Shown: positions 43,928-54,268 of the stretch, piece after piece
How positions within the stretch are numbered: the first letter of the stretch is position 1
Layout: each line of letters opens with the position of its first letter
Assembly: GCA_023957755.1 (NCBI GenBank)
Contig: JAMLGT010000003.1
Span: 124,001-188,000, forward strand
DNA length: 64,000 nucleotides
Direction of reading: 5' to 3'
Origin: Chitinophagaceae bacterium
GTDB taxonomy: Bacteria > Bacteroidota > Bacteroidia > Chitinophagales > Chitinophagaceae
Notes under the pieces: model-generated
Databases searched by the model: none
Told to the model about the DNA's origin: nothing
What the model saw: only the letters and a program-made list of their open reading frames with translations
Translations under genes and position numbers: made by a program

Positions 43928-45024
43928 AATTGAAAGGAAGCGATATTGAAACTTTAACGGCGGATAGCAGGGAATTGCTAAAGCAACTGATTTCGATTCC
44001 ATCATTAAGCAGAGAGGAAGATAAAACGGCAGATTGCCTGGAATCGTTTTTCAGAAAGAAAACAATCAATCCCCAACGGCTAAGGAATAATGTATGGGCT
44101 ACGAATAAGCATTATAGTGAACATAAGCCAACCTTGTTGCTTAACTCTCATCACGATACTGTAAAGCCAAACAACGGCTATACACTGAATCCTTTTGAGC
44201 CGGTTGAGAAAGATGGTAAGTTGTATGGACTTGGTTCTAATGATGCCGGAGGCGCACTGGTGTCGTTGATTGCCGCGTTTTTATATTATTATGAAGAGGA
44301 ACTTCCCTTTAATCTTATCTATGCCGCCACAGCTGAAGAGGAGATTTCCGGCAAGGACGGAATTGAGTTGCTGGTGAAGCATTTGCCTGCTGTGGATTGT
44401 GCCATCATCGGGGAGCCCACTCTTATGAAGATGGCAATAGCTGAAAAAGGATTGCTGGTACTGGATTGTAAGGCTAAAGGGAAAGCAGGACATGCAGCGC
44501 GTGATGAAGGAGTGAATGCACTATACATTGCACTGGAAGATATCCGATGGGCAGGCAGCCATTCATTTGAAAGAGTTTCAGCACTGCTGGGGCCTGTGCA
44601 TCTGGCGGTTACTTCTATTGAAACACCAAACAAGGCGCACAATGTGGTGCCGGACGAATGTAACTTTATCATGGATGTGAGAGTAAATGAGTTGTACTCA
44701 TTTGAAGAAATCTTAAGCGAATTGCAAGGAGGAATGAAGAGTAATATCACACCCAGATCGCTAAGGCTGAAGCCATCATCCATTGCGTCGGATCATCCAT
44801 TGGTACGTGCAGGGAACCAGTTAGGTTTAGCTTCTTACGGCTCACCTACCTGTTCAGACATGACGCTTATTGATTTTCCGGCTTTGAAAATTGGTCCGGG
44901 CGATTCGGCAAGGAGCCATACTGCCGACGAGTTTATCTTCATAGATGAAATAGAACAGGGTATTCGCACCTACATCTCCCTGATTGGTAATTTTGGGCAG
45001 GAGATCGAAAACAGTAAAAATTAA
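43924..45024 (+). CDS. argE: N-acylornithine/N-acylcitrulline deacylase (M20 family)
   Basis: 366 residues. Zinc-dependent amidohydrolase that removes the acyl group; in this pathway the substrate is N-acylcitrulline. Seen: metal ligand His in LLNSHHDTVKP, GSNDAGGALVS (bridging Asp), the catalytic pair in ATAEEEISGKDGIE, GEPT and KAGHAARDEG of the dimer domain, and the last ligand His in ARSHTADEFI. Length matches M20A deacylases. Five bases before argH. The absence of argJ supports a linear rather than cyclic pathway. Confidence 0.92.
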   Translation: MKLKGSDIETLTADSRELLKQLISIPSLSREEDKTADCLESFFRKKTINPQRLRNNVWATNKHYSEHKPTLLLNSHHDTVKPNNGYTLNPFEPVEKDGKLYGLGSNDAGGALVSLIAAFLYYYEEELPFNLIYAATAEEEISGKDGIELLVKHLPAVDCAIIGEPTLMKMAIAEKGLLVLDCKAKGKAGHAARDEGVNALYIALEDIRWAGSHSFERVSALLGPVHLAVTSIETPNKAHNVVPDECNFIMDVRVNELYSFEEILSELQGGMKSNITPRSLRLKPSSIASDHPLVRAGNQLGLASYGSPTCSDMTLIDFPALKIGPGDSARSHTADEFIFIDEIEQGIRTYISLIGNFGQEIENSKN

Positions 45025-45029
45025 TCAGT

Positions 45030-46361
45030 ATGAAACTCTGGCAAAAAGATATCGATTCACTCAAGGAAGTGGAAAAGTTTACTGTAGGAAAAGACAGAGA
45101 ACTGGATGTGTTGTTGGCGCGCTACGATGTGTTGGGCTCTCTGGCTCATATCAGGATGCTCGAGTCTGTCGGACTTTTGAATAAGGAAGAACTGAGTGCA
45201 CTACAAACAGCCCTAAAACAAATCTATAAGGAGATAGAGGAGGGGAATTTTTCTTTGGAAGAAGGAGTGGAGGATATTCATTCTCAGATAGAGGATATGC
45301 TTACCAGGCAACTGGGAGATGCGGGAAAAAAGATCCACGCTGCACGCTCCAGGAATGATCAGGTGTTGGTGGATCTGAAATTGTTTCTTAGAAATGAGAT
45401 AGAAGATATTGTCAGGCGTACGCAAAGGCTTTTTGAATTGTTTCAGAGCAAAAGTGAAACGTATAAGGATGCGCTTTTGCCGGGCTATACTCATTTTCAG
45501 TTGGCCATGCCTTCGTCATTCGGGCTTTGGTTTGGTGCTTATGCAGAGAGCCTGGCAGACGATATTATGGCGATGTATCCAGCGTGGGTGATGGCTAATA
45601 AGAATCCTCTGGGTAGTGCCGCAGGATATGGAAGTTCATTTCCTATTAACCGAACTCTCACCACACAGTTGCTGGGTTTCACTGAATTAGATCACAATGT
45701 GGTGTATGCGCAAATGGGCAGGGGGAAAGTAGAGAAGATTTTTCTACAGGGGATTTCCAATGTTGCCGCCACTTTGGCAAAGTGTGCTATGGATGGTTGT
45801 TTATTCATGAACCAGAACTTTGGTTTTATCAGTTTCCCGGATGAGTTAACCACAGGGAGCAGCATCATGCCTCATAAGAAAAATCCTGATGTACTGGAAT
45901 TAGTCAGGGCAAGGTGCAATCAGATTCAGTCGGCTCCTTATGTAATTCAGTCGATGCTTACTAATCTGCCGTCCGGCTATCATCGCGATTTTCAATTGAT
46001 AAAGGAAGTTGTATTTCCTGCAATCAGCAATCTGAAAGACTGCCTTGAGATGATGCACCTGATGTTTAGCAAGGTTATAGTGAAAAAGGATATTTTGAAA
46101 GATCCGAAATATCTGTATTTGTTTACTGTGGAAGAAATGAATAAACTGGTATTAAAGGGTACTCCGCTCAGGGATGCTTATAGGGAAATCGGAAAGCAGG
46201 TGGCAGAAGGAACTTTTCAGTCGGCTGCCCTGCTGCATCATACCCATGAAGGTTCTGCAGGCAATCTGCACAACAGGGAGGTGGCCGAAATGTTGCAAAA
46301 AAACCTTCAACTGTTTAATTTTAATGAAGTCAATCTGGCTTTAGAAAAATTAATACAGTAA
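45030..46361 (+). CDS. argH: Argininosuccinate lyase
   Basis: 443 residues. Cleaves argininosuccinate to arginine and fumarate. Seen: the family signature GSSIMPHKKNPDVLELVRAR (flexible loop with catalytic Ser), ARSRNDQVLVDLKLFLR and PGYTHFQLAMP with the catalytic His. Homotetramer in the family. Last gene of the arginine set; 32 bases separate it from dxr and no terminator is visible. Confidence 0.95.
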   Translation: MKLWQKDIDSLKEVEKFTVGKDRELDVLLARYDVLGSLAHIRMLESVGLLNKEELSALQTALKQIYKEIEEGNFSLEEGVEDIHSQIEDMLTRQLGDAGKKIHAARSRNDQVLVDLKLFLRNEIEDIVRRTQRLFELFQSKSETYKDALLPGYTHFQLAMPSSFGLWFGAYAESLADDIMAMYPAWVMANKNPLGSAAGYGSSFPINRTLTTQLLGFTELDHNVVYAQMGRGKVEKIFLQGISNVAATLAKCAMDGCLFMNQNFGFISFPDELTTGSSIMPHKKNPDVLELVRARCNQIQSAPYVIQSMLTNLPSGYHRDFQLIKEVVFPAISNLKDCLEMMHLMFSKVIVKKDILKDPKYLYLFTVEEMNKLVLKGTPLRDAYREIGKQVAEGTFQSAALLHHTHEGSAGNLHNREVAEMLQKNLQLFNFNEVNLALEKLIQ

Positions 46362-46393
46362 ATTGCCACTTTCCATAGCTGGAATTGTACATT

Positions 46394-47560
46394 ATGGCAG
46401 AGGAAAACAAACGAAAGATTGCAATTTTTGGTTCCACCGGATCTATTGGTACCCAGGCACTTAAGGTAATTAAGGCTTTACCTGATTTGTTTGAAGTCGA
46501 AATTCTTACTGCCCAAAATAACGAAAGCCTCCTGATCGAGCAGGCCTTACAGTTTCGTCCGAATGTGGTAGTAATTGGAGATGAGCGGAAATATGTGGCA
46601 GTAAAGGAAGCTCTTTCTTCTACTGATATCAAGGTATTTGCAGGAGAAAAATCAATTGAGCAGGCAGCTGAATTTGATACTTATGATGTGATGCTTTCTG
46701 CAATCGTTGGTTTTGCAGGGCTGAAGCCTACGCTCATTGCGCTGGAACAGGGGAAAGCTATAGCACTTGCCAACAAAGAGTCTCTTGTGGTAGCCGGAGA
46801 TTTGGTGATGAAGCTGGCTGTAGAAAAACAGGTTCCCATTATACCGGTCGATAGCAGCCATTCGGCTATTTTTCAATGCCTGGTAGGGGAGGGACGCAAC
46901 AGGATTGAAAAAGTAATTCTGACAGCCAGTGGCGGCCCATTTGTGGGTAGGAAACCTAATTTTCTGGTGAATATCAAGCGCCATCATGCCCTTCAACATC
47001 CTAATTGGAACATGGGAGCAAAGGTGACAATTGATTCGGCTACGCTGATGAACAAGGGTCTTGAGATGATTGCAGCTAAATGGCTTTTTAATCTGGAGCC
47101 TGACCAAATCGAGGTAATTGTGCACAAACAGAGCATTATACAGAGTATGATTGAATTTGAGGATGGAAGTGTGAAGGCGCAACTTGCACTACCTGACATG
47201 AGGATTCCGATTCAATATGCACTTTCTTTTCCTGCGAGGCACAAGACAGACAATCCAAGAATAAATTTCAGGAAGTTGGCGGGGTTAGAGTTTGAAGAGC
47301 CGGATATCAAGACCTTCAGGAATCTGGCCCTGGCACAGATGGCTTTGGTGAAAGGGGGGAATATGCCTGCTGTACTAAATGCAGCAAACGAGATAGCAGT
47401 CTGGGCGTTTTTGAACAACCGGATTGGTTTTCTGGATATGACCGCAGTGGTGGAAAAGACGCTTGAAAATGTTCATTTTATAGAAAAGCCAAATCTTGCT
47501 GAATATTTTGAAAGCGACGGCGAGGCTCGTAATTTTGCTGCCTCTTTGATAAACTTATAA
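46394..47560 (+). CDS. dxr: 1-deoxy-D-xylulose 5-phosphate reductoisomerase
   Basis: 388 residues. Second step of the MEP isoprenoid pathway. Seen: NADPH motif IFGSTGSIGTQAL at the N-terminus, ALANKESLVVAG, the metal region PVDSSHSAIFQCL (151-163), the flexible loop around GPFVG, and DSATLMNKGLEMIAA with Glu224. The metal triad of E. coli is Asp150-Glu152-Glu231; here Asp153 and Glu224 are kept but the middle Glu is Ser155 (D-S-S-H instead of D-S-E-H). This could lower or change metal use. ATG 46394 chosen over an in-frame TTG nine bases before. Length normal. Confidence 0.94.
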   Translation: MAEENKRKIAIFGSTGSIGTQALKVIKALPDLFEVEILTAQNNESLLIEQALQFRPNVVVIGDERKYVAVKEALSSTDIKVFAGEKSIEQAAEFDTYDVMLSAIVGFAGLKPTLIALEQGKAIALANKESLVVAGDLVMKLAVEKQVPIIPVDSSHSAIFQCLVGEGRNRIEKVILTASGGPFVGRKPNFLVNIKRHHALQHPNWNMGAKVTIDSATLMNKGLEMIAAKWLFNLEPDQIEVIVHKQSIIQSMIEFEDGSVKAQLALPDMRIPIQYALSFPARHKTDNPRINFRKLAGLEFEEPDIKTFRNLALAQMALVKGGNMPAVLNAANEIAVWAFLNNRIGFLDMTAVVEKTLENVHFIEKPNLAEYFESDGEARNFAASLINL

Positions 47561-47602
47561 CTCCGAACCCGAAAATATTTTCATAAACTACACACCCAAC
47601 AA

Positions 47603-48988
47603 GTGACAAGTATCAGCATTTTAGCAATCAACTGGCCGGGAGTAGGCCTACAGGTGGCATACCTTCTTTTATCTCTTTCAATTTTAGTTATTATCCATGA
47701 ATTTGGCCATTTCATTACAGCAAAATGGTTCAAGTGCAGAGTGGAGAAATTTTACCTGTTTTTTGATCCCTGGTTTTCGATTTTCAAGAAGAAAGTTAAG
47801 GATACTGAATACGGTATCGGCTGGTTGCCTCTTGGAGGCTATGTGAAGATAGCGGGCATGATAGATGAAAGCATGGACAAAGAGCAGATGAAGCAGCCTC
47901 CGCAACCGTGGGAGTTTCGCAGCAAGCCCGCCTGGCAAAGGTTAATCATAATGATTGCCGGTGTGACTATGAATGTGCTTCTCGCTTTTTTTATCTATGC
48001 GATGATTCTTTATACATGGGGTGAAACCAAATTGCCCATGAAGAATCTCACAGGAGGTATTTGGGTTACGGATAGCCTGATGTCAGATATCGGTTTGAGA
48101 AATGGTGATGAGATAGTGTCGGTAAATGGTGAACCTGTTAAGTATTTTGATGACCTTACTGCTAAGATTCTTCTTGGAAAAGAGATTGAAGTAAAACGAA
48201 ATGGTGTACAGCAGACGATCCATGTACCTATTAACCTGATCGGACAACTTGTTGAGAAGAAGAAGAGCCGGAATCCGTTGGTAATGCCAAGACAACCGGT
48301 GATTGTAGGCGGATTTGCCGAGGGAATATCCGGTGCAAAGAATGGAGGTATCCTGCCATTTGATAAGATTGTGGCAGTGGATACGATTCCTGTATCTTAT
48401 TTCGATGAAATGTCACCCCTGCTTAGTGGGTATAAAGGAGATTCGGTGTGGCTTACAGTGGAGAGAAACGGAGAACGGATTAGGAAAGAGGTAGCTGTAG
48501 ATTCTTCAGGAAAAATCGGTTTTTCTGTCCTGAGTGGCGAACCTTTGGATAGTCTTGGTTATTTAAAGCAGGAAACGAAGAAGTACGGATTTTTCGCATC
48601 CTTTCCAGCAGGTGTACGGATGACAGGAAAGCAACTGAATATGTATGTGCAACAGTTTAAGCTTATCCTGAATCCGGAGACAGAGGCTTTTAAAGGTCTG
48701 GGTGGTTTTAAGACAATGGCGACTATCTTCCCTGATACAGGGTGGAGTTGGGAAGCATTCTGGAAGATTACAGCTTTCTTCTCTATTATATTGGCATTTA
48801 TGAATCTGTTGCCTATTCCGGCACTGGATGGTGGTCATGTGGTCTTTACACTGGCAGAGATGATTACAGGTCGTAAGCCTAGTGACAAGTTTTTGGAATA
48901 TGCCCAGATTGTTGGAATGGTTATTCTATTTGCTTTACTGATCTATGTTAATTTCAACGACTGGTTTGGTTACGGGCGTGGGCATTAA
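47603..48988 (+). CDS. rseP: RIP metalloprotease RseP (site-2 protease)
   Basis: 461 residues. Intramembrane zinc protease that cleaves anti-sigma factors and leftover signal peptides. Seen: HEFGH (His32, Glu33, His36) in the first membrane helix, then a periplasmic PDZ region (about 140-310, including VSVNGEPVKYFDDL and VAVDTIPVSYFDEM, possibly two PDZ domains) and the C-terminal LMNLLPIPALDGGHVV motif with the third ligand Asp. GTG start at 47603 puts the active helix at the usual distance. It follows dxr by 42 bases, a pairing common in bacteria. Confidence 0.94.
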   Translation: MTSISILAINWPGVGLQVAYLLLSLSILVIIHEFGHFITAKWFKCRVEKFYLFFDPWFSIFKKKVKDTEYGIGWLPLGGYVKIAGMIDESMDKEQMKQPPQPWEFRSKPAWQRLIIMIAGVTMNVLLAFFIYAMILYTWGETKLPMKNLTGGIWVTDSLMSDIGLRNGDEIVSVNGEPVKYFDDLTAKILLGKEIEVKRNGVQQTIHVPINLIGQLVEKKKSRNPLVMPRQPVIVGGFAEGISGAKNGGILPFDKIVAVDTIPVSYFDEMSPLLSGYKGDSVWLTVERNGERIRKEVAVDSSGKIGFSVLSGEPLDSLGYLKQETKKYGFFASFPAGVRMTGKQLNMYVQQFKLILNPETEAFKGLGGFKTMATIFPDTGWSWEAFWKITAFFSIILAFMNLLPIPALDGGHVVFTLAEMITGRKPSDKFLEYAQIVGMVILFALLIYVNFNDWFGYGRGH

Positions 48989-49123
48989 ACCCGGTTGCAT
49001 CTTCTGACCTGAGTTTTTATGCTTCGCTATTTTGCTGTGCCGAATTTTCAGCCCATATACTTACTGCCAGAGTTTCCTACTCAGGATCAGGACAGTTGAT
49101 TTTTAGTTCGGGTAGGTGGGTGC

Positions 49124-50407
49124 CTATTGTACATTCTCCTTTTTTACCCCTACTTTGTGCCCGTAGGCAGCGAAGTAAAGGATAAACAGGTAGCAGGGAA
49201 CCATAATCCAGAAGGCTTCCTGGAAACCAATTTTTTCACCAAGAGTTGCCCAGAGCTTTGGCAATATGGCGCCACCACCAATTCCAATAATAAGAAGTGC
49301 AGAGCCGGTTTTTGTAAAGCGACCCAGTCCATGAATTGCCAGGGGCCAGATTGCAGGCCATACAAGGGCATTGGCCAGTCCAAGTAAAGCTATGAAGAAG
49401 ATGGAAGTATATCCTTCGGTAAAGATGGCTAACACAGTAAATATTACTCCCAGGATAGCCGACCATTTAAGGGCAGTGGTTTGTGAAATGTATTTGGGAA
49501 TTGCGACTATACCTACCAGATAGCCCGCCAGCATACCCGCCATAGTATAGGAAGTGAAATGCTTGGCAATATCGAGACTGATACCAATTGACTTACCATA
49601 AATCTGAATAATATCGCCGGCCATTACTTCCACCCCGACATATAAGAAAAGCGCGATGAATCCCAGCCACAAATAGGGGAAGCTGAAAATGGTTTTGCCA
49701 TCTTTCACATGGTGCTCACCTGCATCTTCCTCTCCTTCGGCCTTCACCTCTGGCAGGTTGGAATAATATACGAAGACGGACAATCCCAGCAGCACCAGCG
49801 TGATGATAATATAGGGCACAATGACACGGGATGCCAGTGCATCCAGTTCGGCTGCTTTTTGTACTGCGTCCATTGAGTTAATCCGGCTAATCAGTGCTTC
49901 TGAATCTTTCAGAAGGAATGCCCCCATGATTGCAGGAGCCAGTACGCCGGCCAGTTTATTACATATACCCATTACGCTTATACGTTTTGCAGCGCTTTCC
50001 AGCGGACCTAGAATGGTGATGTATGGATTAGATGCTGTCTGCAAAAGTGCCAGTCCGGTACCGATTACAAAAAGCCCGGTAAGAAACATACTGTAGTCTC
50101 TCGCATTTGCCGCCGGTACAAAAAGAAGTGCACCTGCTGCCATCACGATCAGTCCCAGCATCATTCCTTTCTTATATCCTGTCTTTTTTAAGACCCATGA
50201 GGCAGGGAATGCCATAACCGCATAGGAAATGTAAAATGCAAAGGTGACGAGCACTGCTTCCGAAGTTTCCAGTTCACAGGCAATCTGTAGATAGGGGATC
50301 AGTGTGCTGTTGAGCCATGTAACAAATCCAAAAATAAAAAATAGTAATCCGATTATAATTATCTGAGGGGTGTAGTCCTTTTTTGCTGTAATCTGGTCCT
50401 GGCTCAT
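49124..50407 (-). CDS. Sugar MFS transporter, FHS family (fucose/glucose-galactose type)
   Basis: 427 residues. Proton/sugar symporter of the FHS subfamily (FucP, GluP). Seen: IIIIGLLFFIFGFVTWLNST in helix 1 (the conserved F-G-F-x-T-W-L-N), FYISYAVMAFPASWVLKKTG, GYKKGMMLGL, LQTASNPYITILGP, and GGGAILPKLWATLGE. Twelve helices are predicted. The exact sugar is not evident; no fucose or glucose catabolic genes are adjacent. The gene stands between convergent rseP and the groL terminator with a 219-base upstream gap. Confidence 0.9.
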   Translation of the reverse strand: MSQDQITAKKDYTPQIIIIGLLFFIFGFVTWLNSTLIPYLQIACELETSEAVLVTFAFYISYAVMAFPASWVLKKTGYKKGMMLGLIVMAAGALLFVPAANARDYSMFLTGLFVIGTGLALLQTASNPYITILGPLESAAKRISVMGICNKLAGVLAPAIMGAFLLKDSEALISRINSMDAVQKAAELDALASRVIVPYIIITLVLLGLSVFVYYSNLPEVKAEGEEDAGEHHVKDGKTIFSFPYLWLGFIALFLYVGVEVMAGDIIQIYGKSIGISLDIAKHFTSYTMAGMLAGYLVGIVAIPKYISQTTALKWSAILGVIFTVLAIFTEGYTSIFFIALLGLANALVWPAIWPLAIHGLGRFTKTGSALLIIGIGGGAILPKLWATLGEKIGFQEAFWIMVPCYLFILYFAAYGHKVGVKKENVQ

Positions 50408-50572
50408 AGTGATGATTTTTTTGTGATGGTTTGAGGTTTAGTATTACCGGCAGTGAAAATAACAGATTTTGTTTAAAAAATCATAGTTGAGCTTTGGTGC
50501 GGTGTTGTTTTGGTTATTGCCCGACTTTCAAACTCAGGGCAGGAGCCTGTTTGATATTCGAGGCAGCCAACA

Positions 50573-50602
50573 AAAAAACCGCCTCCATAGGAAGCGGCCT
50601 TT
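50573..50602. terminator. Terminator after groL
   Basis: Eight-base stem with one mismatch (CCGC, C, TCC, loop ATA, GGA, A, GCGG; 50579-50597). Six T follow on the minus strand and five T on the plus strand, so it works for groL and possibly in both directions. Confidence 0.7.
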
Positions 50603-50626
50603 TTATATCTTTTGATAAAATGGATA

Positions 50627-52277
<1,651 letters not shown>

Positions 52278-52309
52278 TGATTATTTAATTGATTAAATTA
52301 TTTGGTTTA

Positions 52310-52609
52310 TTAGTTCACTTTCATAAGGATATCCGATGCTCTCATAATCAGGTAGTCGGTACCTTCTATATTTATTTCAGTGCCACCGTACTTTCCATAC
52401 ATCACCACATCACCAACTTTTACCTGAAGAGGAATCAGGTTTCCTGTGTGCTCTGCATATTTGCCTTTCCCTACTGCTACAACTGTTCCTTTTTGAGGTT
52501 TTTCTTTTGCTGTATCAGGGATAATAATACCCCCGGCTGTTTTTTCCTCAGCCGCATTTGGCTTAACCAGAACTCTGTCATCGAAGAGTTCAACTTTCAA
52601 TTTTGCCAT
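52310..52609 (-). CDS. groS: Co-chaperonin GroES
   Basis: 99 residues. Lid of the GroEL chamber. Seen: [20 protein letters not shown] with the mobile loop that contacts Gro[16 protein letters not shown] and [16 protein letters not shown]. Normal length. First gene of the groSL operon; promoter box TAACTTTG lies about 33 bases upstream. Confidence 0.97.
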   Translation of the reverse strand: MAKLKVELFDDRVLVKPNAAEEKTAGGIIIPDTAKEKPQKGTVVAVGKGKYAEHTGNLIPLQVKVGDVVMYGKYGGTEINIEGTDYLIMRASDILMKVN

Positions 52610-52641
52610 AGTCGTTTGATTTTTTAAAATTTTTGAGTTTG

Positions 52642-52649
52642 CAAAGTTA
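52642..52649 (-). promoter_or_regulatory. -7 box (TAACTTTG) of groS-groL
   Basis: Exact TAnnTTTG on the minus strand followed by C. A TTTGG lies 15 bases upstream, closer than usual for a -33 element. Confidence 0.5.
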
Positions 52650-52751
52650 TATGAATAATTGTGCCAAACCTTTTTTTGTACTATTCTTGACAGGTGGATT
52701 AAACTGTATGTCAGTTAGAAGTGTAAAAAAGTCAGTAAGAGAATTACGGCC

Positions 52752-53636
52752 TTAGCTTGCATTGGAGCTTGCCGGCGTCCTTTCTCCGAGCATGAGCGCA
52801 ACAATTACAGCCGCCAATCCTGCAAAGGTGTGATAGTCAATTGGCTCGTCAAGTAGGATATACGCGATGAGCAGACCAAAAAGAGGGCACAGAAATAACC
52901 AGATACCGGCCTTCACTGCGTTGCGGCTGAGCAACCAAAGCCAGAGGGAAACAGCAATGATGGAAACTGCGAGTGCCAGCCAGAGGGTGCTATACCAAAA
53001 TTGAGTATCAAATTGGTTTTGTTTTCCATCAAAATTGTAAATAGTCAGTGGAAGCAACATCAATCCCCCCAGAAAGGTTTGCCAGCCATTGATGGTTAGA
53101 AGCCCTACGTTACCCCACGATCTCTGAGAAAAATAAATAGCTCCAACCGAATAGGACAGCATGCCAAACAGTAGAAGTAGAAGGCCGCCTGTGGTTACAG
53201 AAGCAATTTCCATCAGTGGGAGCGATGCAAAGATTACTCCAAATGTTCCCAGGAGAATGGCTATAATAATTTTTAAACTAAGCTTTTTCTTTAGGAACAG
53301 AATAGACAGGAAGGCGATGTAGATAGGATTAATGGCTATAGCAAGGGCTCCAATACCAGCGGTCACATGCTTCATTGCCGTAACATAGCATCCCAGATAA
53401 ATGGTGATATTCAAAAGCCCATAGATAATGATTTGCCCGAATATTTTTCGGGATGGCATTCGCTGTCTGAATAAAAAATGCGCACCCAGAATCATGATTA
53501 TACCGGCCATTTCAAAACGAATCTGGGCGATTACCAGGGGCTGTGCAGACTGAAGAGCAAATTTTGTGGCTGTAGCAGCCGATGCCCAGAAAAAGGCGAA
53601 AAGTATTCCTGCTGATATCCACTTTAAGTTCCGGAT
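52752..53636 (-). CDS. EamA/DMT family permease with no standard start codon
   Basis: Ten-helix drug/metabolite transporter (two EamA domains). Homologous coding continues upstream of the first ATG (53508-53510): the residues R-N-L-K-W-I-S-A-G then ILFAFFWASAATATKFALQ supply the missing first helix. The frame opens at a TAA a short way further upstream and contains no ATG, GTG or TTG before 53510. The best-placed initiation codon is ATC at 53634-53636, giving 294 residues, the normal family length. Either an ATC near-cognate start is used, an ATG has mutated, or only a truncated protein is made. Substrate unknown. Confidence 0.7.
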   Translation of the reverse strand: MRNLKWISAGILFAFFWASAATATKFALQSAQPLVIAQIRFEMAGIIMILGAHFLFRQRMPSRKIFGQIIIYGLLNITIYLGCYVTAMKHVTAGIGALAIAINPIYIAFLSILFLKKKLSLKIIIAILLGTFGVIFASLPLMEIASVTTGGLLLLLFGMLSYSVGAIYFSQRSWGNVGLLTINGWQTFLGGLMLLPLTIYNFDGKQNQFDTQFWYSTLWLALAVSIIAVSLWLWLLSRNAVKAGIWLFLCPLFGLLIAYILLDEPIDYHTFAGLAAVIVALMLGERTPASSNAS

Positions 53637-53844
53637 ATATTGAGTTTTAAGTAGTTATGCTTTATATAAGTTTGTAAATATAAAATTATATGAAATACAC
53701 CGACTTTAAAATTCTACATTTTTATACAACAATTCGGTAATTGCTTTCGTTTTAATGCTGATGACAGTCGGAAAAATATTGAATTTCATACTGGCATCCT
53801 TCCGGAAAACCGGGTGAATCCAAACCTTCAAAAAACTGACCGCT

Positions 53845-54150
53845 ATGGAAACTATTACCTACCACGAGGTATTGATTGCCCCAAACAGTCAATTCTTCTC
53901 AAAAGAATTTCATTACCGACAGCCCTATTCTGAAATTTCAGGGATGTCAAATAAAGATAAACTGGCAGAAGCCTGCTGGGGCGGACTGCTGAAGGAAATG
54001 CTTCCTGAAATGTGTCCTGATCTGGAGTTGAAAGAAATAGATGAGGGCAACAAGTTCCTGAATCTGAGAATGGGCAGACGTAGCAAAGAACATAGTATCT
54101 GTTATTCAATCAATCCTTATTATTTTCTGAATCACGTTAGGAAGAACTAA
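53845..54150 (+). CDS. Hypothetical protein
   Basis: 101 residues, no recognised domain. Contains three Cys or Trp positions clustered around ACWGGLLKEMLPEMCPDLEL and a C-terminal SICYSINPYYFLNH. No signal peptide. It has a strong terminator after it (54193-54218), and good codon use supports it being real. Function unknown. Confidence 0.6.
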   Translation: METITYHEVLIAPNSQFFSKEFHYRQPYSEISGMSNKDKLAEACWGGLLKEMLPEMCPDLELKEIDEGNKFLNLRMGRRSKEHSICYSINPYYFLNHVRKN

Positions 54151-54192
54151 TTACACACGTTTTTTTCTTTTCATAAACACCATAAAAAATGG

Positions 54193-54218
54193 GGCGGTGA
54201 AGACCGCCTCTTTTTTTT
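54193..54218 (+). terminator. Terminator after the 101-residue hypothetical gene
   Basis: GGCGGT (54193-54198) pairs with ACCGCC (54203-54208) around GAAG, followed by TC and nine T. Confidence 0.85.
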
Positions 54219-54268
54219 GACAATCGACCATGTGATTAATGTATTTAAAGTCTGATTGTTTTACCCGG

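Noticed and set aside
52642-52680. Sigma-54-like TGGCAC...TTGCA upstream of groS
   Set aside because: The spacing between the two motifs is far from the required value, and a normal TAnnTTTG box explains the site.
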